The notes: generated from the sequence alone by a model not told the origin. 64,000 bases of DNA from Paenibacillus harenae DSM 16969 (GCF_000422465.1 NZ_AULV01000020.1:31355-95354); one strand, 5' to 3'; positions 26,839 to 36,203 are shown, counted from the first letter of the stretch. Translations and numbers: made by a program.

Positions 26839-26840
26839 AA

Positions 26841-26931
26841 GAGAACTTCAACATGCTCTTTTATAGAAAAGACATTATGCAGCAATTAGGCATAACGGAT
26901 GGCGTTAATGCAGTGTTGTACCAACAGTAAA
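26841..26931 (+). pseudogene. Fragment of a solute-binding protein gene
   Basis: The plus strand encodes ENFNMLFYRKDIMQQLGITD, a stretch typical of extracellular sugar-binding proteins of family 1, then stops. A second short open piece follows near 26934-27005 (KYAGVSKIKFSAADWLRTNY) with no recognised family. No start, signal peptide or remaining domains are present. It is decayed material from the same transporter type as the adjacent permease remnant. Confidence 0.5.
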
Positions 26932-27077
26932 AAAATACGCCGGGGTATCAAAAATTAAATTCAGTGCGGCAGACTGGTTAAGAACAAATTATATTGATGC
27001 ATAGTCCGGTAACGAATACAGTCGGCTGACAGACTTGGGAGACTCAATCATGTGCAGTAACCGCAATGACCTATTAA

Positions 27078-27124
27078 AAATAAATGCAGTCCGTCCTCCC
27101 TTAAGAGGCGGGCTGCATTTGTTC
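27078..27124 (-). terminator. Rho-independent terminator
   Basis: On the minus strand AAATGCAGcCCGcCTC pairs with GAGGaCGGaCTGCATTT and is followed by ATTTTTAA. It ends the acetyltransferase gene at 27148. Confidence 0.75.
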
Positions 27125-27147
27125 CGTTTCATAGCGTTCAAAGCAAA

Positions 27148-27624
27148 TCAGAGTCGCAATACGGTTATTAGCTCGTCTCCTAAGATTTCGCCGTTGTCAC
27201 GGAAGCCAAAGCTTTCATAAAGCTTATTGGCGGCCACGTTATCATCCTTATAAGGAATCCAGCAGTAATGTGCAGGCCCTGCCGGAAAGGTGCGGATAAA
27301 TTCCAAGATTTTTTTCATGGCTTCCCGGCCATAGCCCCTGTTCTGGCATTGCTTGTCAATCATCAGTCGCAGGATGCAATAGCTGTCGTCTGCGATTGTC
27401 GGGAGTTCGTACCCGGTGATTCTATAAGTAATCATTACAAAACCAACCGGCTGTTCATCTGCATAAATGGCAAACGGAAATGGATGTCCTCCATTGGTTG
27501 CAAGGACATAACACGAAGCCACGCTTGACAGATTGGATGCAACAAAACGGCGTTGATCTTCTGATACTTCCAGGTTAAATATGGAACGTCGGTTTTCCAG
27601 CGTGATTTTTCTGAGAGTAATCAT
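27148..27624 (-). CDS. GNAT N-acetyltransferase (BltD/spermidine-acetyltransferase-like)
   Basis: A 158-residue single GNAT domain with the acetyl-CoA motif LMIDKQCQNRGYGREAMKK near residue 95 and NVAANKLYESFGF near the C-terminus. The N-terminal layout (ITLRKITLENRRSIFNLEVS) resembles spermine/spermidine acetyltransferases such as BltD, so polyamine acetylation is possible but unproven. GGAGGGAG precedes the ATG. Monocistronic with its own terminator. Confidence 0.82.
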   Translation of the reverse strand: MITLRKITLENRRSIFNLEVSEDQRRFVASNLSSVASCYVLATNGGHPFPFAIYADEQPVGFVMITYRITGYELPTIADDSYCILRLMIDKQCQNRGYGREAMKKILEFIRTFPAGPAHYCWIPYKDDNVAANKLYESFGFRDNGEILGDELITVLRL

Positions 27625-27764
27625 GCAGGGCTTCTCCCTCCATTATCTTAGGTTGCGCCGCGGTCGCTTAATTACCATACAATTTATTCAAAAAAAGTAA
27701 TAGACTTATGTTGAATTTTTTTATAGACTATTATGTATCTATGCTTTTTTAGGGAGCATCGTTT

Positions 27765-27794
27765 ACCGGCACATAATTGTGCCGGTTTTTTTTC
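27765..27794 (+). terminator. Orphan terminator
   Basis: ACCGGCACA pairs with TGTGCCGGT and is followed by eight T residues. No plus-strand gene precedes it; upstream is the divergent start of an acetyltransferase gene. It might end a short untranslated RNA or be a remnant. Confidence 0.6.
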
Positions 27795-27879
27795 GTAGCC
27801 GTAAATTGCCCGTAATGCTATTCCTTAAGAAGTTAAGACCCTTTTGACAATTTTTTTCGCAACATCTTTAACGTCGCAA

Positions 27880-27920
27880 ACGAAAAGCCGCCGAGGCGGC
27901 TGTCACCTTCGGCGGCTTAG
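27880..27920 (-). terminator. Terminator of the arabinoside operon
   Basis: On the minus strand AAGCCGCCGA pairs with TCGGCGGCTT and is followed by TTCGTTT. It lies about 25 bp past the GH43 stop. Confidence 0.8.
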
Positions 27921-27941
27921 CTAAGTCGTCCTAGCTCCCGG

Positions 27942-28892
27942 TTATTCGAAAATCGGCTTGCCGTCCGCGCTCCACTGCAGCTTGCGGACGAACGTATGAC
28001 GGTTCGGATCGTACAGCGGATCGCCGACGATCTCCTTGTACGTACGGGCGTGGAAGACAAGGATGTCGTCTTGGCCGTCCTCCGACTTCGTGAAGCTGTT
28101 GTGGCCCGGTCCGAACAGTCCGAGCGCCTCGTCGGTCTTCAGCACCGGCTGCGGAGATTTCGTCCAGGAGGCCGGGTCCATCAAGTCAGCTTCTTCCGAC
28201 GCTTCGAGCAGTCCCATGCAATAATGATGGTTCGTCGCACTTCCCGAATAGGAGATGAAGATGCGTCCGTCGCGCCCCACGACGGCCGCCCCTTCGTTCA
28301 CGAGGAAACCGGTCGCTTCCCAGTCGTACTCCGGCTTCGTCAGCATAACGCCGTCCGCCGCCAGCGTCCACGGATTCGCCATCGGCGCGATGTACAGGTT
28401 GGAGTTGCCCTTGATGTCCGGATCTTTCTGCGCCCAGACGAGGTAACGGGTGCCGCGGTGCTCGAAGGTCGTCGCGTCTAGAGCGAACGATTCCCACATC
28501 GTCTTGATCTGGCCTTTCTCGACCCATTCGCCTTCGAGCGGGTTCGCCGAAGCGTTCTCCAGCACGAACATGCGGTGATCGAACAGCCCATCGTTCGTCT
28601 CCGTCGTACGGGCGGCGGCGAAATAGATATACCACTTGCCGTCGATGAAATGGATTTCCGGAGCCCAAATGTTCGCGCTCATCATGCCGGTTGCGTGCTT
28701 CCGCCACGCGACGACCGGCTCCGCTTCCGCGAGCCCCGCGATCGTGCTCGCCCGACGCACTTCGATCCGGTCGTATTCCGGAAAGGACGCCGTGAAGTAG
28801 TAGAACCCGTCGTCATGCTTATAGATCCACGGATCGGCGCGCTGCAATATAATCGGTTGCTCCGTCGCCGCCATCGTCTTCTGTTCAGTCAT
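27942..28892 (-). CDS. GH43 glycoside hydrolase
   Basis: A 316-residue five-bladed beta-propeller glycosidase without a signal peptide, so cytoplasmic. The GH43 catalytic triad is visible: base Asp20 in RADPW, a second Asp in SFALDATTF, and acid Glu197 in FLVNEGAAV. Such enzymes remove arabinose or xylose from short oligosaccharides. It is the last gene of the operon, behind a GH51 arabinofuranosidase and a sugar ABC transporter, which favours action on imported arabino-oligosaccharides. Confidence 0.9.
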   Translation of the reverse strand: MTEQKTMAATEQPIILQRADPWIYKHDDGFYYFTASFPEYDRIEVRRASTIAGLAEAEPVVAWRKHATGMMSANIWAPEIHFIDGKWYIYFAAARTTETNDGLFDHRMFVLENASANPLEGEWVEKGQIKTMWESFALDATTFEHRGTRYLVWAQKDPDIKGNSNLYIAPMANPWTLAADGVMLTKPEYDWEATGFLVNEGAAVVGRDGRIFISYSGSATNHHYCMGLLEASEEADLMDPASWTKSPQPVLKTDEALGLFGPGHNSFTKSEDGQDDILVFHARTYKEIVGDPLYDPNRHTFVRKLQWSADGKPIFE

Positions 28893-28933
28893 CGTCTCTC
28901 TCCCTCTCTATCATTTTTCCCCCTTGATCGTCA

Positions 28934-30424
28934 TTACGCTTTCGGCGTCAGGCACACGACCGCCACCGATGCCGGCGGCAGCTTCGCGGACAACGTGCCG
29001 TCCGCCCAGCGCGCTTCATCGAACGAACGCTGCGCGACCCGGTCGGGCCGTTCGAACGTATTGTGCGCGTGAATGTCGTCCGCCGCGAGAATCGAGCCGT
29101 TCGCCGTATAGCCGGCGGAAGAACCGCGCAGCTCGATGTTCAGATCGGCCGCGTTCGCCGGATCGAGGTTCGCCAGGCTGACGCTGATGACGCCATCCTT
29201 GATCGATGCGGATACCGTCACCTGCGGCAGCTTCTTGCCGAGCCCCTCGTATTCGCCGAACGATCCGTGGATCGCGAGCGCCTCGCCGTCCTGGTGCACC
29301 TTGAACATTTCGAGCACGTGGTAGGTCGGCGTGAGGAGCATTTGATCCCCTTCCGTCAGGATGACCGCTTGCAGCACGTTGACCATCTGAGCGAGGTTCG
29401 CCATATGAACCCGGCTGCAGTGCTTGTGGAAGACGTGCAGGTGAATAGCCGCGACGAGCGCGTCGCGCATCGTATTCTGCTGGTACAGGAAGCCCGGATT
29501 CGTGCCCGGCTCAGTCAGAAACCACGTGCCCCATTCATCGACGATCAGTCCGACGCGCTTGTTCGGATCGTACTGGTCCATGATCGTGCTGTGGCGCGTA
29601 ATCAATTCATCCATATAGAACGCCTTGGCCATCGTCTCGGCCCAGTCTTGCTCGTCGAAGTGGAGCGCCGGCTTCTTCTCCTCCCAGCTGCCCGGGATCG
29701 TATAATAATGAAGGCTGAGGCCGTCCATAAGATGGCCGGCTTTGCGCATGAGCACTTCCGTCCAGCGGTAATCGGCGATGTTCGCGCCGCCCGCGATCTT
29801 GTACAGGCGGTTATCGCCGTATTGCCGAACGTACGTCTGATAATTACGGTACAGATCCGCGTAATATTCCGGCTCCATGTTGCCGCCGCAGCCCCAGTTC
29901 TCGTTTCCTACGCCAAAATATTTCAGCTTCCACGGCTGCTCGCGGCCGTTCTCCTTCCGCCAGCTCGCCATCGGCGACTCGCCGCCGAACGTCATGTATT
30001 CAACCCATTCGCTCATCTCCTGCACCGTGCCGCTGCCGACGTTGCCGCAGATGTACGGCTCCGTGTCCAGCAACTCACACAGCTGGAAGAACTCGTGCGT
30101 TCCGAAGTGGTTGTTCTCCACGACGCCGCCCCAATGCGTGTTGACCATCCGCTTGCGCGATTCGCGCGGGCCGACGCCGTCCTTCCAATGGTACTCGTCC
30201 GCGAAGCAGCCTCCCGGCCAGCGGAGGTTCGGAATGTTCAGCTTGCGCAGCGCTTCGAGCACGTCGTTCCGGATGCCTTTCGTATTCGGAATCGGCGAAT
30301 CTTCGCCGACCCACAGTCCCTCATAAATGCAGCGGCCGAGATGCTCCGCGAAATGTCCGTAGATATGGCGATTGATCGTGCCGACCGTCCAGTCGGCGTG
30401 TACGACTACCTTGTGCGTGGTCAT
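28934..30424 (-). CDS. abfA: GH51 alpha-L-arabinofuranosidase
   Basis: A 496-residue intracellular arabinofuranosidase of normal length that releases arabinose from arabino-oligosaccharides. A TIM barrel carries the acid/base Glu175 in GNENWG and the nucleophile near Glu297 in [25 protein letters not shown] is the usual family signature. A beta-sandwich follows near the C-terminus. It lies 43 bp after a permease gene and 41 bp before the GH43 gene. Together the enzymes digest what the transporter brings in. Confidence 0.95.
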   Translation of the reverse strand: MTTHKVVVHADWTVGTINRHIYGHFAEHLGRCIYEGLWVGEDSPIPNTKGIRNDVLEALRKLNIPNLRWPGGCFADEYHWKDGVGPRESRKRMVNTHWGGVVENNHFGTHEFFQLCELLDTEPYICGNVGSGTVQEMSEWVEYMTFGGESPMASWRKENGREQPWKLKYFGVGNENWGCGGNMEPEYYADLYRNYQTYVRQYGDNRLYKIAGGANIADYRWTEVLMRKAGHLMDGLSLHYYTIPGSWEEKKPALHFDEQDWAETMAKAFYMDELITRHSTIMDQYDPNKRVGLIVDEWGTWFLTEPGTNPGFLYQQNTMRDALVAAIHLHVFHKHCSRVHMANLAQMVNVLQAVILTEGDQMLLTPTYHVLEMFKVHQDGEALAIHGSFGEYEGLGKKLPQVTVSASIKDGVISVSLANLDPANAADLNIELRGSSAGYTANGSILAADDIHAHNTFERPDRVAQRSFDEARWADGTLSAKLPPASVAVVCLTPKA

Positions 30425-30467
30425 CGTGTGGTTTGTCTCCTTTATCTGTAGTAGTAAGTAAGATCTC

Positions 30468-31331
30468 CTATCCTTTGATGCCCGTCAGGGCGATGCCTTC
30501 AATGAAGAAACGCTGCGCGAACGCGAACAGAATCAGCGTTGGCACGAGCGCGACGACCGCGCCGGCCATGATGAGCGTCCATTCCGTCACGTAGTAGGAC
30601 GAGAAGGAAGATAGCTCGAGCTGGAGCGTATATTTCTCCGGCGTGTTCAAGTAGATGAGCGGTCCCAGGTAATCGTTGTAGCCCGCGTTGAAGGACAAGA
30701 TGCCTTGCGTGATAAGGGCCGGTTTCGTAAGTGGAATTATGATTTTCGTAAAAATGCCGAACGGGTTCATCCCGTCGATCTTCGCCGCATCCTCGAGTTC
30801 GTCGGGGAGCTGCTTAATGAATTGGCGCAAGAAGAAAATCGTCATCGGAGCGCCGAACATGCCCGGAATGATGAGCGGCTTCCAGCTGTCCGTCCAGCCG
30901 AACGTCTTGAACATGATGAACGCCGGAATCATCATGACCGCGGCGGGAATGACCATCGTGCCGACGAGCGTCATGAACAGCTTGTCTCGCCCCGGGAACC
31001 GCAGCTTCGCGAAACCGTAGGCGGACAAGGCGCAGACGAACAGACCGATTACGAGCGTCGGAATGACGACGATCATCGTGTTTAAGAAGCCTCGAATCAT
31101 GTGCGCATCCGTAAATATTAACTTGTAGTTCTCCCAAGCGATCGTCGAAGGTATCCACTGCGGCGGATATGAGAACACTTCGCCGTCCGGCTTGAACGAC
31201 GTGGACAGCATCCATAGGAATGGCACCGCCATGATGATGCCGCCGACGATCAGCAGAAGGTAGACGACCGTATTGATGAGCAGTTCGCCTTTTTTCAAGT
31301 TGCGGCGGCCGGTTGCCGTTTGCGTACTCAT
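30468..31331 (-). CDS. Carbohydrate ABC transporter permease (AraQ/MsmG type)
   Basis: A 287-residue inner-membrane permease with six helices and the EAA loop ([17 protein letters not shown] near residue 195). The start is the ATG at 31331 with a GGGGGG ribosome binding site; the longer frame to 31400 would overlap the end of the partner permease. It should pair with the upstream permease to form the channel. No ATPase gene is in the operon, so a shared MsmK/MsmX-type ATPase encoded elsewhere is likely. Confidence 0.92.
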   Translation of the reverse strand: MSTQTATGRRNLKKGELLINTVVYLLLIVGGIIMAVPFLWMLSTSFKPDGEVFSYPPQWIPSTIAWENYKLIFTDAHMIRGFLNTMIVVIPTLVIGLFVCALSAYGFAKLRFPGRDKLFMTLVGTMVIPAAVMMIPAFIMFKTFGWTDSWKPLIIPGMFGAPMTIFFLRQFIKQLPDELEDAAKIDGMNPFGIFTKIIIPLTKPALITQGILSFNAGYNDYLGPLIYLNTPEKYTLQLELSSFSSYYVTEWTLIMAGAVVALVPTLILFAFAQRFFIEGIALTGIKG

Positions 31332-31347
31332 TGATTCGTATCCCCCC

Positions 31348-32271
31348 TTAGTTGTAGTGGACCCACCGCTTGGACAGCAGGAAGTTGATGAGCAGGACAA
31401 ACATTATAATGATACCGATAAACCAGGCGATCGCGGACGCGTAGCCCATCTCGCTGTACTCGAACGCTACGGTGTACAGATAATACACGATTGTCGTCGT
31501 CGAGTAATTCGGTCCGCCGCCCGTGAGCAACTGGAACCGCGGGAAGTCCTGCAGCGCGCCGATGAGCGACGTGATCAAGATGAAGAACGTCACCGGCGAG
31601 ATTCCCGGAATCGTAATGTGGATGAACTTGTTCCACCCGTTCGCGCCGTCGACCGTCGCCGCTTCGTACAGGGACGACGGGACGTTGCCGAGCGCGGCTA
31701 AGTACAGGATGATGCTGACGCCCATGCCGCCCCAGACGCCTTGGATGATGATGGCGATCATCGCCCAATTCTCGTCGACGAGCCATGCCGGCGGATTCAA
31801 GCCGAGCTCGCTCAAGTAGTAGTTGAGCAGGCCGAAGTCGGCATTGAAGATCCATTGCCAGATCATCGCGAGCGCGACGATCGAGCAGATCGTCGGCAGG
31901 AAGAACATCATCCGGAAGAAGTTTCTTCCGCGCAGCTTCCGGTCGAGCAGCATCGCGACACACAACGCGACGATCATGCCGATCGGCACGCCGAGCGCCG
32001 CGTAGAACGTGTTCCACAGCGTCTTCCAGACGAGCGGATCATTCGTAAGCGCGCGTTCGTAATTCTCGATGCCCGAAAACTCGGCGGGCTGTCCGAAGTT
32101 AAACGTCGTAAGGCTCATATAGAGCGAATTCAAAAGCGGATAAAGCAAAAATACGAGCACGCCGATGAACGGCGGGGCGATAAACAGGAATCCCCACCAC
32201 ATCTCGTTGCGGTAGAGCGACTTACGTTTCGACGGCTGGACTTGTACGTTAGTCGCCTTCATGGCATTCAT
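31348..32271 (-). CDS. Carbohydrate ABC transporter permease (AraP/UgpA type)
   Basis: A 307-residue permease with six helices, a longer cytoplasmic N-terminus and the EAA loop SSLYEAATVDGANGWNKF near residue 200. GGGGG precedes the ATG at 32271. It is translated just before the second permease (16-bp gap) and after the binding protein. Specificity for arabinose oligomers is inferred from the adjacent arabinosidases. Confidence 0.92.
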   Translation of the reverse strand: MNAMKATNVQVQPSKRKSLYRNEMWWGFLFIAPPFIGVLVFLLYPLLNSLYMSLTTFNFGQPAEFSGIENYERALTNDPLVWKTLWNTFYAALGVPIGMIVALCVAMLLDRKLRGRNFFRMMFFLPTICSIVALAMIWQWIFNADFGLLNYYLSELGLNPPAWLVDENWAMIAIIIQGVWGGMGVSIILYLAALGNVPSSLYEAATVDGANGWNKFIHITIPGISPVTFFILITSLIGALQDFPRFQLLTGGGPNYSTTTIVYYLYTVAFEYSEMGYASAIAWFIGIIIMFVLLINFLLSKRWVHYN

Positions 32272-32350
32272 CAGGGCTGACCCCCTTCTGGATTTGTTCC
32301 GTTAAATAAGGAAGCTGGAACGCGTCCGCGTTGCAGCTTCTCGTTATGGA

Positions 32351-33721
32351 TTACTGAAAGAGCTCCGGATTGCCTTCCTTCAAGTCTTTCTCGATCTGCG
32401 GCTTCAGCTTCGTGAAGAAGTCGACCGCCGATTCTTTACCGGTCCAGAATTTGCCGAGGTTTTGGTTCAGCGTATCGAGCCACTTGCCGTTCGGCAGGTA
32501 CGTCCACGGACCCGGCTGCTGGCCTTCGCCCGCCTTGACGAACACTTCCGGATGCTCCGGCTTCTGGCCTGGCTGCGTATACACTTCGTCGTCGGCCATC
32601 GATTTGAAGTTCGGAATTTGGAAGCCGAGCTCCGTCATCTTCGTTTGTCCTTCAATACCTGCGAAAAATTCAACCAGCTTAAACGCTGCTTCCGGGTGCT
32701 TCGACTTCGCGTTGACGCCAAGTCCGACCGAACCGGACCAGCCGTTTGTCCACGTGCCGTTGCCCGACGGAATCGGCGCGACGTCCCAATCGAACTTGAG
32801 CTTGCGATACGTCGGTACCATCCAGCGGCCGCCCGTAATCGTCGCGAGCCTGCCCGCTTCGAACATTTGGCCGTCATTCATCGATTGCAGCGCGCGGGAA
32901 TCCGGCACCACTTTGTGCGTATTCGTCAGATCGTAGATGAATTGCATCGCTTCGGCAGCCGCCGGCTCGTTCACCACGAACTGCTTGCGGTCTTCGCTCA
33001 GTACCGCTCCGCCGTTGCCCCAGACGAAGCCTTCCCACCAAACCGGGCCTGCGCCGTAAATGTCGGTCTTGCCGTCGCCGTTCTCGTCGACCGTCAGCTT
33101 CTTCCACATGTCAAGCACTTGTTCCCAGTTCATCGGCGTCTCGGCGCTCGGGTAAGGAACGCCCAGCTTGTCGAAAATTTCTTTATTGTAGTACATAACC
33201 GTCGGGCCGATATCCTTCGGCAGCGCGTAGTAGCCGCCCGTACCCGTAATTTTGCCGTCGTAACGGTAGCGGTTCAGGCCGCCTTCCCACATATCGTTCA
33301 GGTCCAGCTTGTCGCTCGACTCGACGTACTGCGTGATGTCGAGGAACGCGCCCTGCTTCACCCAGCGCGGGAAGTCACCGTCACTCGTGAAGATGACGTC
33401 CGGCGCCGAGTTGCCGGCAATCATCGTGTTCATCTTCGTGGTATATTCGTTAGGAATGTGAATGAACTTGACTTTGATGTTCGGATTCGCTTTCTGGAAT
33501 TCGTCGAGCACCGCTTCGAACACTTTGCGTTCGTCAGGCGCGCCCCACGACGAAATGGAGATTTCCACGTTCTCGGCCGGCGTCTGTTCGCCGCCTTCGT
33601 TCGCCGCGTTGTTGCCCGCCGCGCCGTTGTTACCCGCGTTATTGCCACCATTGTTGCCGCTGCACGCCGTAACGATCAACACGATAATCAGCGTGAGGAT
33701 CATAATCGAACCTTTTTTCAT
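32351..33721 (-). CDS. Sugar-binding lipoprotein of an ABC transporter
   Basis: A 456-residue extracellular solute-binding protein of family 1 with a lipoprotein signal (VTACSG, lipid attached near Cys20) and an Asn/Gly-rich linker. The mature domain has the usual two-lobe signatures. The ATG at 33721 is chosen because GGAGG lies at a normal distance; a TTG nine bases upstream is too close to it. First gene of the five-gene arabinoside operon, with a strong promoter about 200 bp upstream. Confidence 0.92.
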   Translation of the reverse strand: MKKGSIMILTLIIVLIVTACSGNNGGNNAGNNGAAGNNAANEGGEQTPAENVEISISSWGAPDERKVFEAVLDEFQKANPNIKVKFIHIPNEYTTKMNTMIAGNSAPDVIFTSDGDFPRWVKQGAFLDITQYVESSDKLDLNDMWEGGLNRYRYDGKITGTGGYYALPKDIGPTVMYYNKEIFDKLGVPYPSAETPMNWEQVLDMWKKLTVDENGDGKTDIYGAGPVWWEGFVWGNGGAVLSEDRKQFVVNEPAAAEAMQFIYDLTNTHKVVPDSRALQSMNDGQMFEAGRLATITGGRWMVPTYRKLKFDWDVAPIPSGNGTWTNGWSGSVGLGVNAKSKHPEAAFKLVEFFAGIEGQTKMTELGFQIPNFKSMADDEVYTQPGQKPEHPEVFVKAGEGQQPGPWTYLPNGKWLDTLNQNLGKFWTGKESAVDFFTKLKPQIEKDLKEGNPELFQ

Positions 33722-33921
33722 CTGTTTCAAAACCTCCTCGTTATTGGTAAAACGAATGATAAACCCCCATAATAACGCTTACAAGTTACTTCCGAAAAAC
33801 ATGTCCTCCCTTCCGACTGTGCGGCAGCTTCTTGCAATCGGTACCGATTATGCCAGCTTTCAGCCGCCTTGAGTTTTTTACAAATGTGTGAAGTATTTCG
33901 TATATCTCTGTTATATTAAGC

Positions 33922-33951
33922 ATATTAAAACGTACACTGGAGTCCTGTCAA
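33922..33951 (-). promoter_or_regulatory. Promoter of the arabinoside operon
   Basis: On the minus strand a perfect TTGACA (33946-33951), 18-bp spacer and TAATAT (33922-33927). TTAATAT is repeated directly over and after the -10, a possible regulator site. The leader before the binding-protein gene is about 190 bases, and no riboswitch is recognised in it. Confidence 0.75.
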
Positions 33952-34030
33952 CGTTTTTTTGTTAAGTGTTTCATGTTTATGTTAAATTATTCGCAGATAT
34001 CGTTTGTATTTCGACCTGCCATGTATGCTC

Positions 34031-34060
34031 TTGTCAAATCTCAAGTACATAAGGTATATT
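34031..34060 (+). promoter_or_regulatory. Promoter of the second ArsR-like gene
   Basis: TTGTCA (34031-34036), 18-bp spacer, TATATT (34055-34060). A palindrome TATATT-T-AATATA (34055-34067) covers the -10 and start point. The 9-mer ATATTTAAT within it also occurs upstream of the paralogous gene (25374-25382). Confidence 0.6.
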
Positions 34061-34093
34061 TAATATAAAAATGAACTATTCAGAAGGGGTCGC

Positions 34094-35017
34094 ATGGAGA
34101 CAATCGTATCGGAGAACAATCTCCCCTTATTCGAAGCACTGGCCAGCAACGTCCGAATCAAGATTATCGAGCTGCTCGGACAGGAGCCGATGATCATGAA
34201 AGACTTGGCCTCCGCGCTTGGACTCAGCAATTCGATCATTACGATGCACGTTAAGAAGCTCGAGCGGGCCGACTTGGTCCGCACCGAGATGATACCCGGC
34301 AAGGGCGCGTCGCAGAAGCTTTGCACACTGGTCGCCGACCGGATCGAGCTCGTGTTCCCGAGCAAAGGGCTGATTCCGCGCAACTTCCATATTTCCAACA
34401 TCTCGATCGGCCATTTCACCGACTTCGACGTCAAGCCGACGTGCGGACTGGCGTCCAAGTACAAGATCATCGGCGGCGGCTTCGACGATCCGCGTTACTT
34501 CCTTGACCCGGAACGCGTCGACGCGAAAATTTTGTGGTTTTCGAAAGGCTATATCTCGTACAAAATTCCGAACTACCTGAAGCCCGAGGAAGTGCCCGAG
34601 GAGCTCGAAATTACGATGGAGCTCGCCTCCGAGGCACCGCTCTCCAACGAACATTGGCCGTCCGACATCTCGTTTACGTTCAACGGCTTCCCGATCGGCA
34701 AATGGACCAGCCCAGGCGACTTCGGCGGCACGCGCGGCAAGTATACACCGGAGTGGTGGAACATCGAGATGAACCAGTACGGCCTGCTCGTCCATATCCG
34801 GATCAACAGCGACGGCACTTTCATCGAAGGAACGAAAGTTTCGGACTACACGATCGACGACGTCGACATTTACCGGCTGCAGTGGGACCTCAAGCTCGAG
34901 GTCAAGGAAGACGCGAAGAACATCGGCGGGCTGACGATCTACGGCTCCAGCTTCGGCAACTACTACCAGGACATCGTCAGTAAGCTCACATACATTGATC
35001 GAAAGAATGTGAAATAA
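34094..35017 (+). CDS. ArsR-like regulator with a large C-terminal sensor-like domain (paralogue)
   Basis: A 307-residue paralogue of the protein at 25451-26365. It has the same winged-helix start (EALASNVRIKIIELL, LGLSNSIITMHVKKLERAD) and the same long C-terminal domain with NEHWPSDISFTFNG and WTSPGDFGGTRGKYTPEWW. It is divergent from the arabinoside ABC/glycosidase operon, the classic place for a local regulator, so it probably senses an arabinose-derived ligand and controls that operon. GAAGGGG precedes the ATG. Confidence 0.85.
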   Translation: METIVSENNLPLFEALASNVRIKIIELLGQEPMIMKDLASALGLSNSIITMHVKKLERADLVRTEMIPGKGASQKLCTLVADRIELVFPSKGLIPRNFHISNISIGHFTDFDVKPTCGLASKYKIIGGGFDDPRYFLDPERVDAKILWFSKGYISYKIPNYLKPEEVPEELEITMELASEAPLSNEHWPSDISFTFNGFPIGKWTSPGDFGGTRGKYTPEWWNIEMNQYGLLVHIRINSDGTFIEGTKVSDYTIDDVDIYRLQWDLKLEVKEDAKNIGGLTIYGSSFGNYYQDIVSKLTYIDRKNVK

Positions 35018-35075
35018 ACGTATGTATGAGAAAACCTCTATCGAGCGGAAATTTTATAAATTCTTATGCGGTCAC

Positions 35076-35112
35076 AAAGAGAGACGGCCCCGCGCGGGCT
35101 GTCTCTTTTTTC
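35076..35112 (+). terminator. Rho-independent terminator
   Basis: AAGAGAGACgGCCC pairs with GGGCtGTCTCTT and is followed by T residues. It ends the ArsR-like gene. Confidence 0.85.
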
Positions 35113-35623
35113 GTAAATATCCACATCTCGCAACAAAACGGTTAGTTACTTTCAAGTGCGTATATGAGTTCAAAGTGCGTACTTATAAATCCTCCTATTA
35201 ACTTTTAAACAGCATCTCGGCATTCGCCGGGGCAGATGGGACAAGGCTTTCCTTGAACCGTCTTTGTTCGCTTCCTCTTTCTTCTCAGGGGGATTTTTGC
35301 ATTTATTGTTTTTTATCATCATGGGAAAAATTCTAGAATTTTATAGTGGTACGTCAGCCAAAAACAGGCTTTGCCAGCGTAGTAACTCGTTTTTTTTCGG
35401 TGCAGTCTCCGATTTGCTCCATTTAATTCCGAGAATATGATTAATGGTTGTATTAATCGATTAATAACTTTATTATAAATTATTTTAACATGGATTTTTT
35501 GGTTTACAAGCCCCAAAATCGCATTCCGTCACTTTTTTGAAAGCGTTTACTAACATAAGCGGAGTATGCACAACACGCCTGATAACAGCGCATTTCACAC
35601 CACCTCCGCCTTGTTATTCGACA
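35113..35623. other. Long intergenic region without a recognised gene
   Basis: No coding frame with a credible start and ribosome binding site is seen. It holds a repeat-like segment (GTGCAGTCTCCGATTTGCTC near 35400), an AT-rich stretch near 35440-35490 with an AATCGATT dyad, and a catabolite-repression (cre)-like sequence at 35537-35552. Confidence 0.5.
35537..35552 (+). promoter_or_regulatory. cre-like sequence (CcpA site), orphan
   Basis: TTGAAAGCGTTTACTA matches the cre consensus WTGNNARCGNWWWCAW with one mismatch. No sugar gene starts beside it; the nearest transcription units are about 100-500 bp away and point elsewhere. Possibly a remnant. Confidence 0.3.
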
Positions 35624-35649
35624 TAAAAAATCACCCCGAAGGGTGATTA
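35624..35649 (-). terminator. Rho-independent terminator
   Basis: On the minus strand AATCACCC-TTCG-GGGTGATT is followed by TTTTATG. A compact tetraloop hairpin downstream of the 35776-36069 gene. Confidence 0.8.
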
Positions 35650-35760
35650 ACATTTATATAAATCAGATTCCTTAATTAAGTAATAGGCGCACATCCTATG
35701 TTGGTGCAGCAAATTAAATGACGTCGCAGCCTTGACGACAAAATCCGCCGTCTTCTCCAC
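35647..35760 (-). CDS. Possible 37-residue small protein
   Basis: A GTG-initiated frame that starts 16 bp after the preceding gene and stops exactly at the base of the terminator hairpin. There is no good ribosome binding site. Its placement between a gene and its terminator is the only support; no family is recognised. Confidence 0.2.
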   Translation of the reverse strand: MEKTADFVVKAATSFNLLHQHRMCAYYLIKESDLYKC

Positions 35761-35775
35761 AAGGTCTATCGAAAT

Positions 35776-36069
35776 TTAGATAAGCCGAATAATCTGTGTG
35801 ACCTTATCTCCCTGCGATACCTCAATAATATGAAACTTGCTGTTGTAAGCGATGACGCCTTGGCCCACTTTAATGACCGGATCCTCGCCCAGCCCGAAGA
35901 ATACGTCATCCGCCAGCGCTTCCATCACCTCATGGCGGTCCTCCTCATGCAGTGCCTCCCACTCCTCCCGCTCCATTTCAAAAAAGGTATAGCTTTCCTG
36001 AATATCTCCCACCGCCGCCGTCAAATCCTTCAATATATCTGCGTACTCCCTGGCATGCCGCACACCCAT
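35776..36069 (-). CDS. Conserved small soluble protein of unknown function
   Basis: A 97-residue acidic protein, helical in the first half (ADILKDLTAAVGDIQESYTFF, REEWEALHEEDRHEVMEAL) and beta-rich at the end. AAGGTGG precedes the ATG at 36069. It is divergent from motA and has its own terminator. I recognise no named family. Location near flagellar motor genes is not strong evidence of function. Confidence 0.7.
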   Translation of the reverse strand: MGVRHAREYADILKDLTAAVGDIQESYTFFEMEREEWEALHEEDRHEVMEALADDVFFGLGEDPVIKVGQGVIAYNSKFHIIEVSQGDKVTQIIRLI

Positions 36070-36175
36070 TTCCGAAATACCACCTTTACCATTCCTATTT
36101 TGTTAGCCCTACTCTACTATTTTACCGCAATTTATTAATTTTTAACGCTTCGTCGGCAAATCATGCCTTTTACTC

Positions 36176-36203
36176 TAACTTCAGAATACCCGATTGTCGA
36201 TAA
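36176..36203 (+). promoter_or_regulatory. Sigma-D (flagellar) promoter of motAB
   Basis: TAAC (36176-36179), 16-bp spacer, GTCGATAA (36196-36203), close to the sigma-D consensus TAAA-N15-GCCGATAA. It lies about 45 bp upstream of motA. A perfect Spo0A-box core TGTCGAA follows at 36222-36228. Confidence 0.65.

Noticed and set aside
32462..33772. A long frame antisense to the sugar-binding protein gene
   Set aside because: No start signal and Arg/Val/Leu-biased composition. The sense frame has a lipoprotein signal and family features.
35319..35516. A 65-codon minus-strand frame in the long intergenic region
   Set aside because: No ribosome binding site or family match. It overlaps a repeat-like segment.
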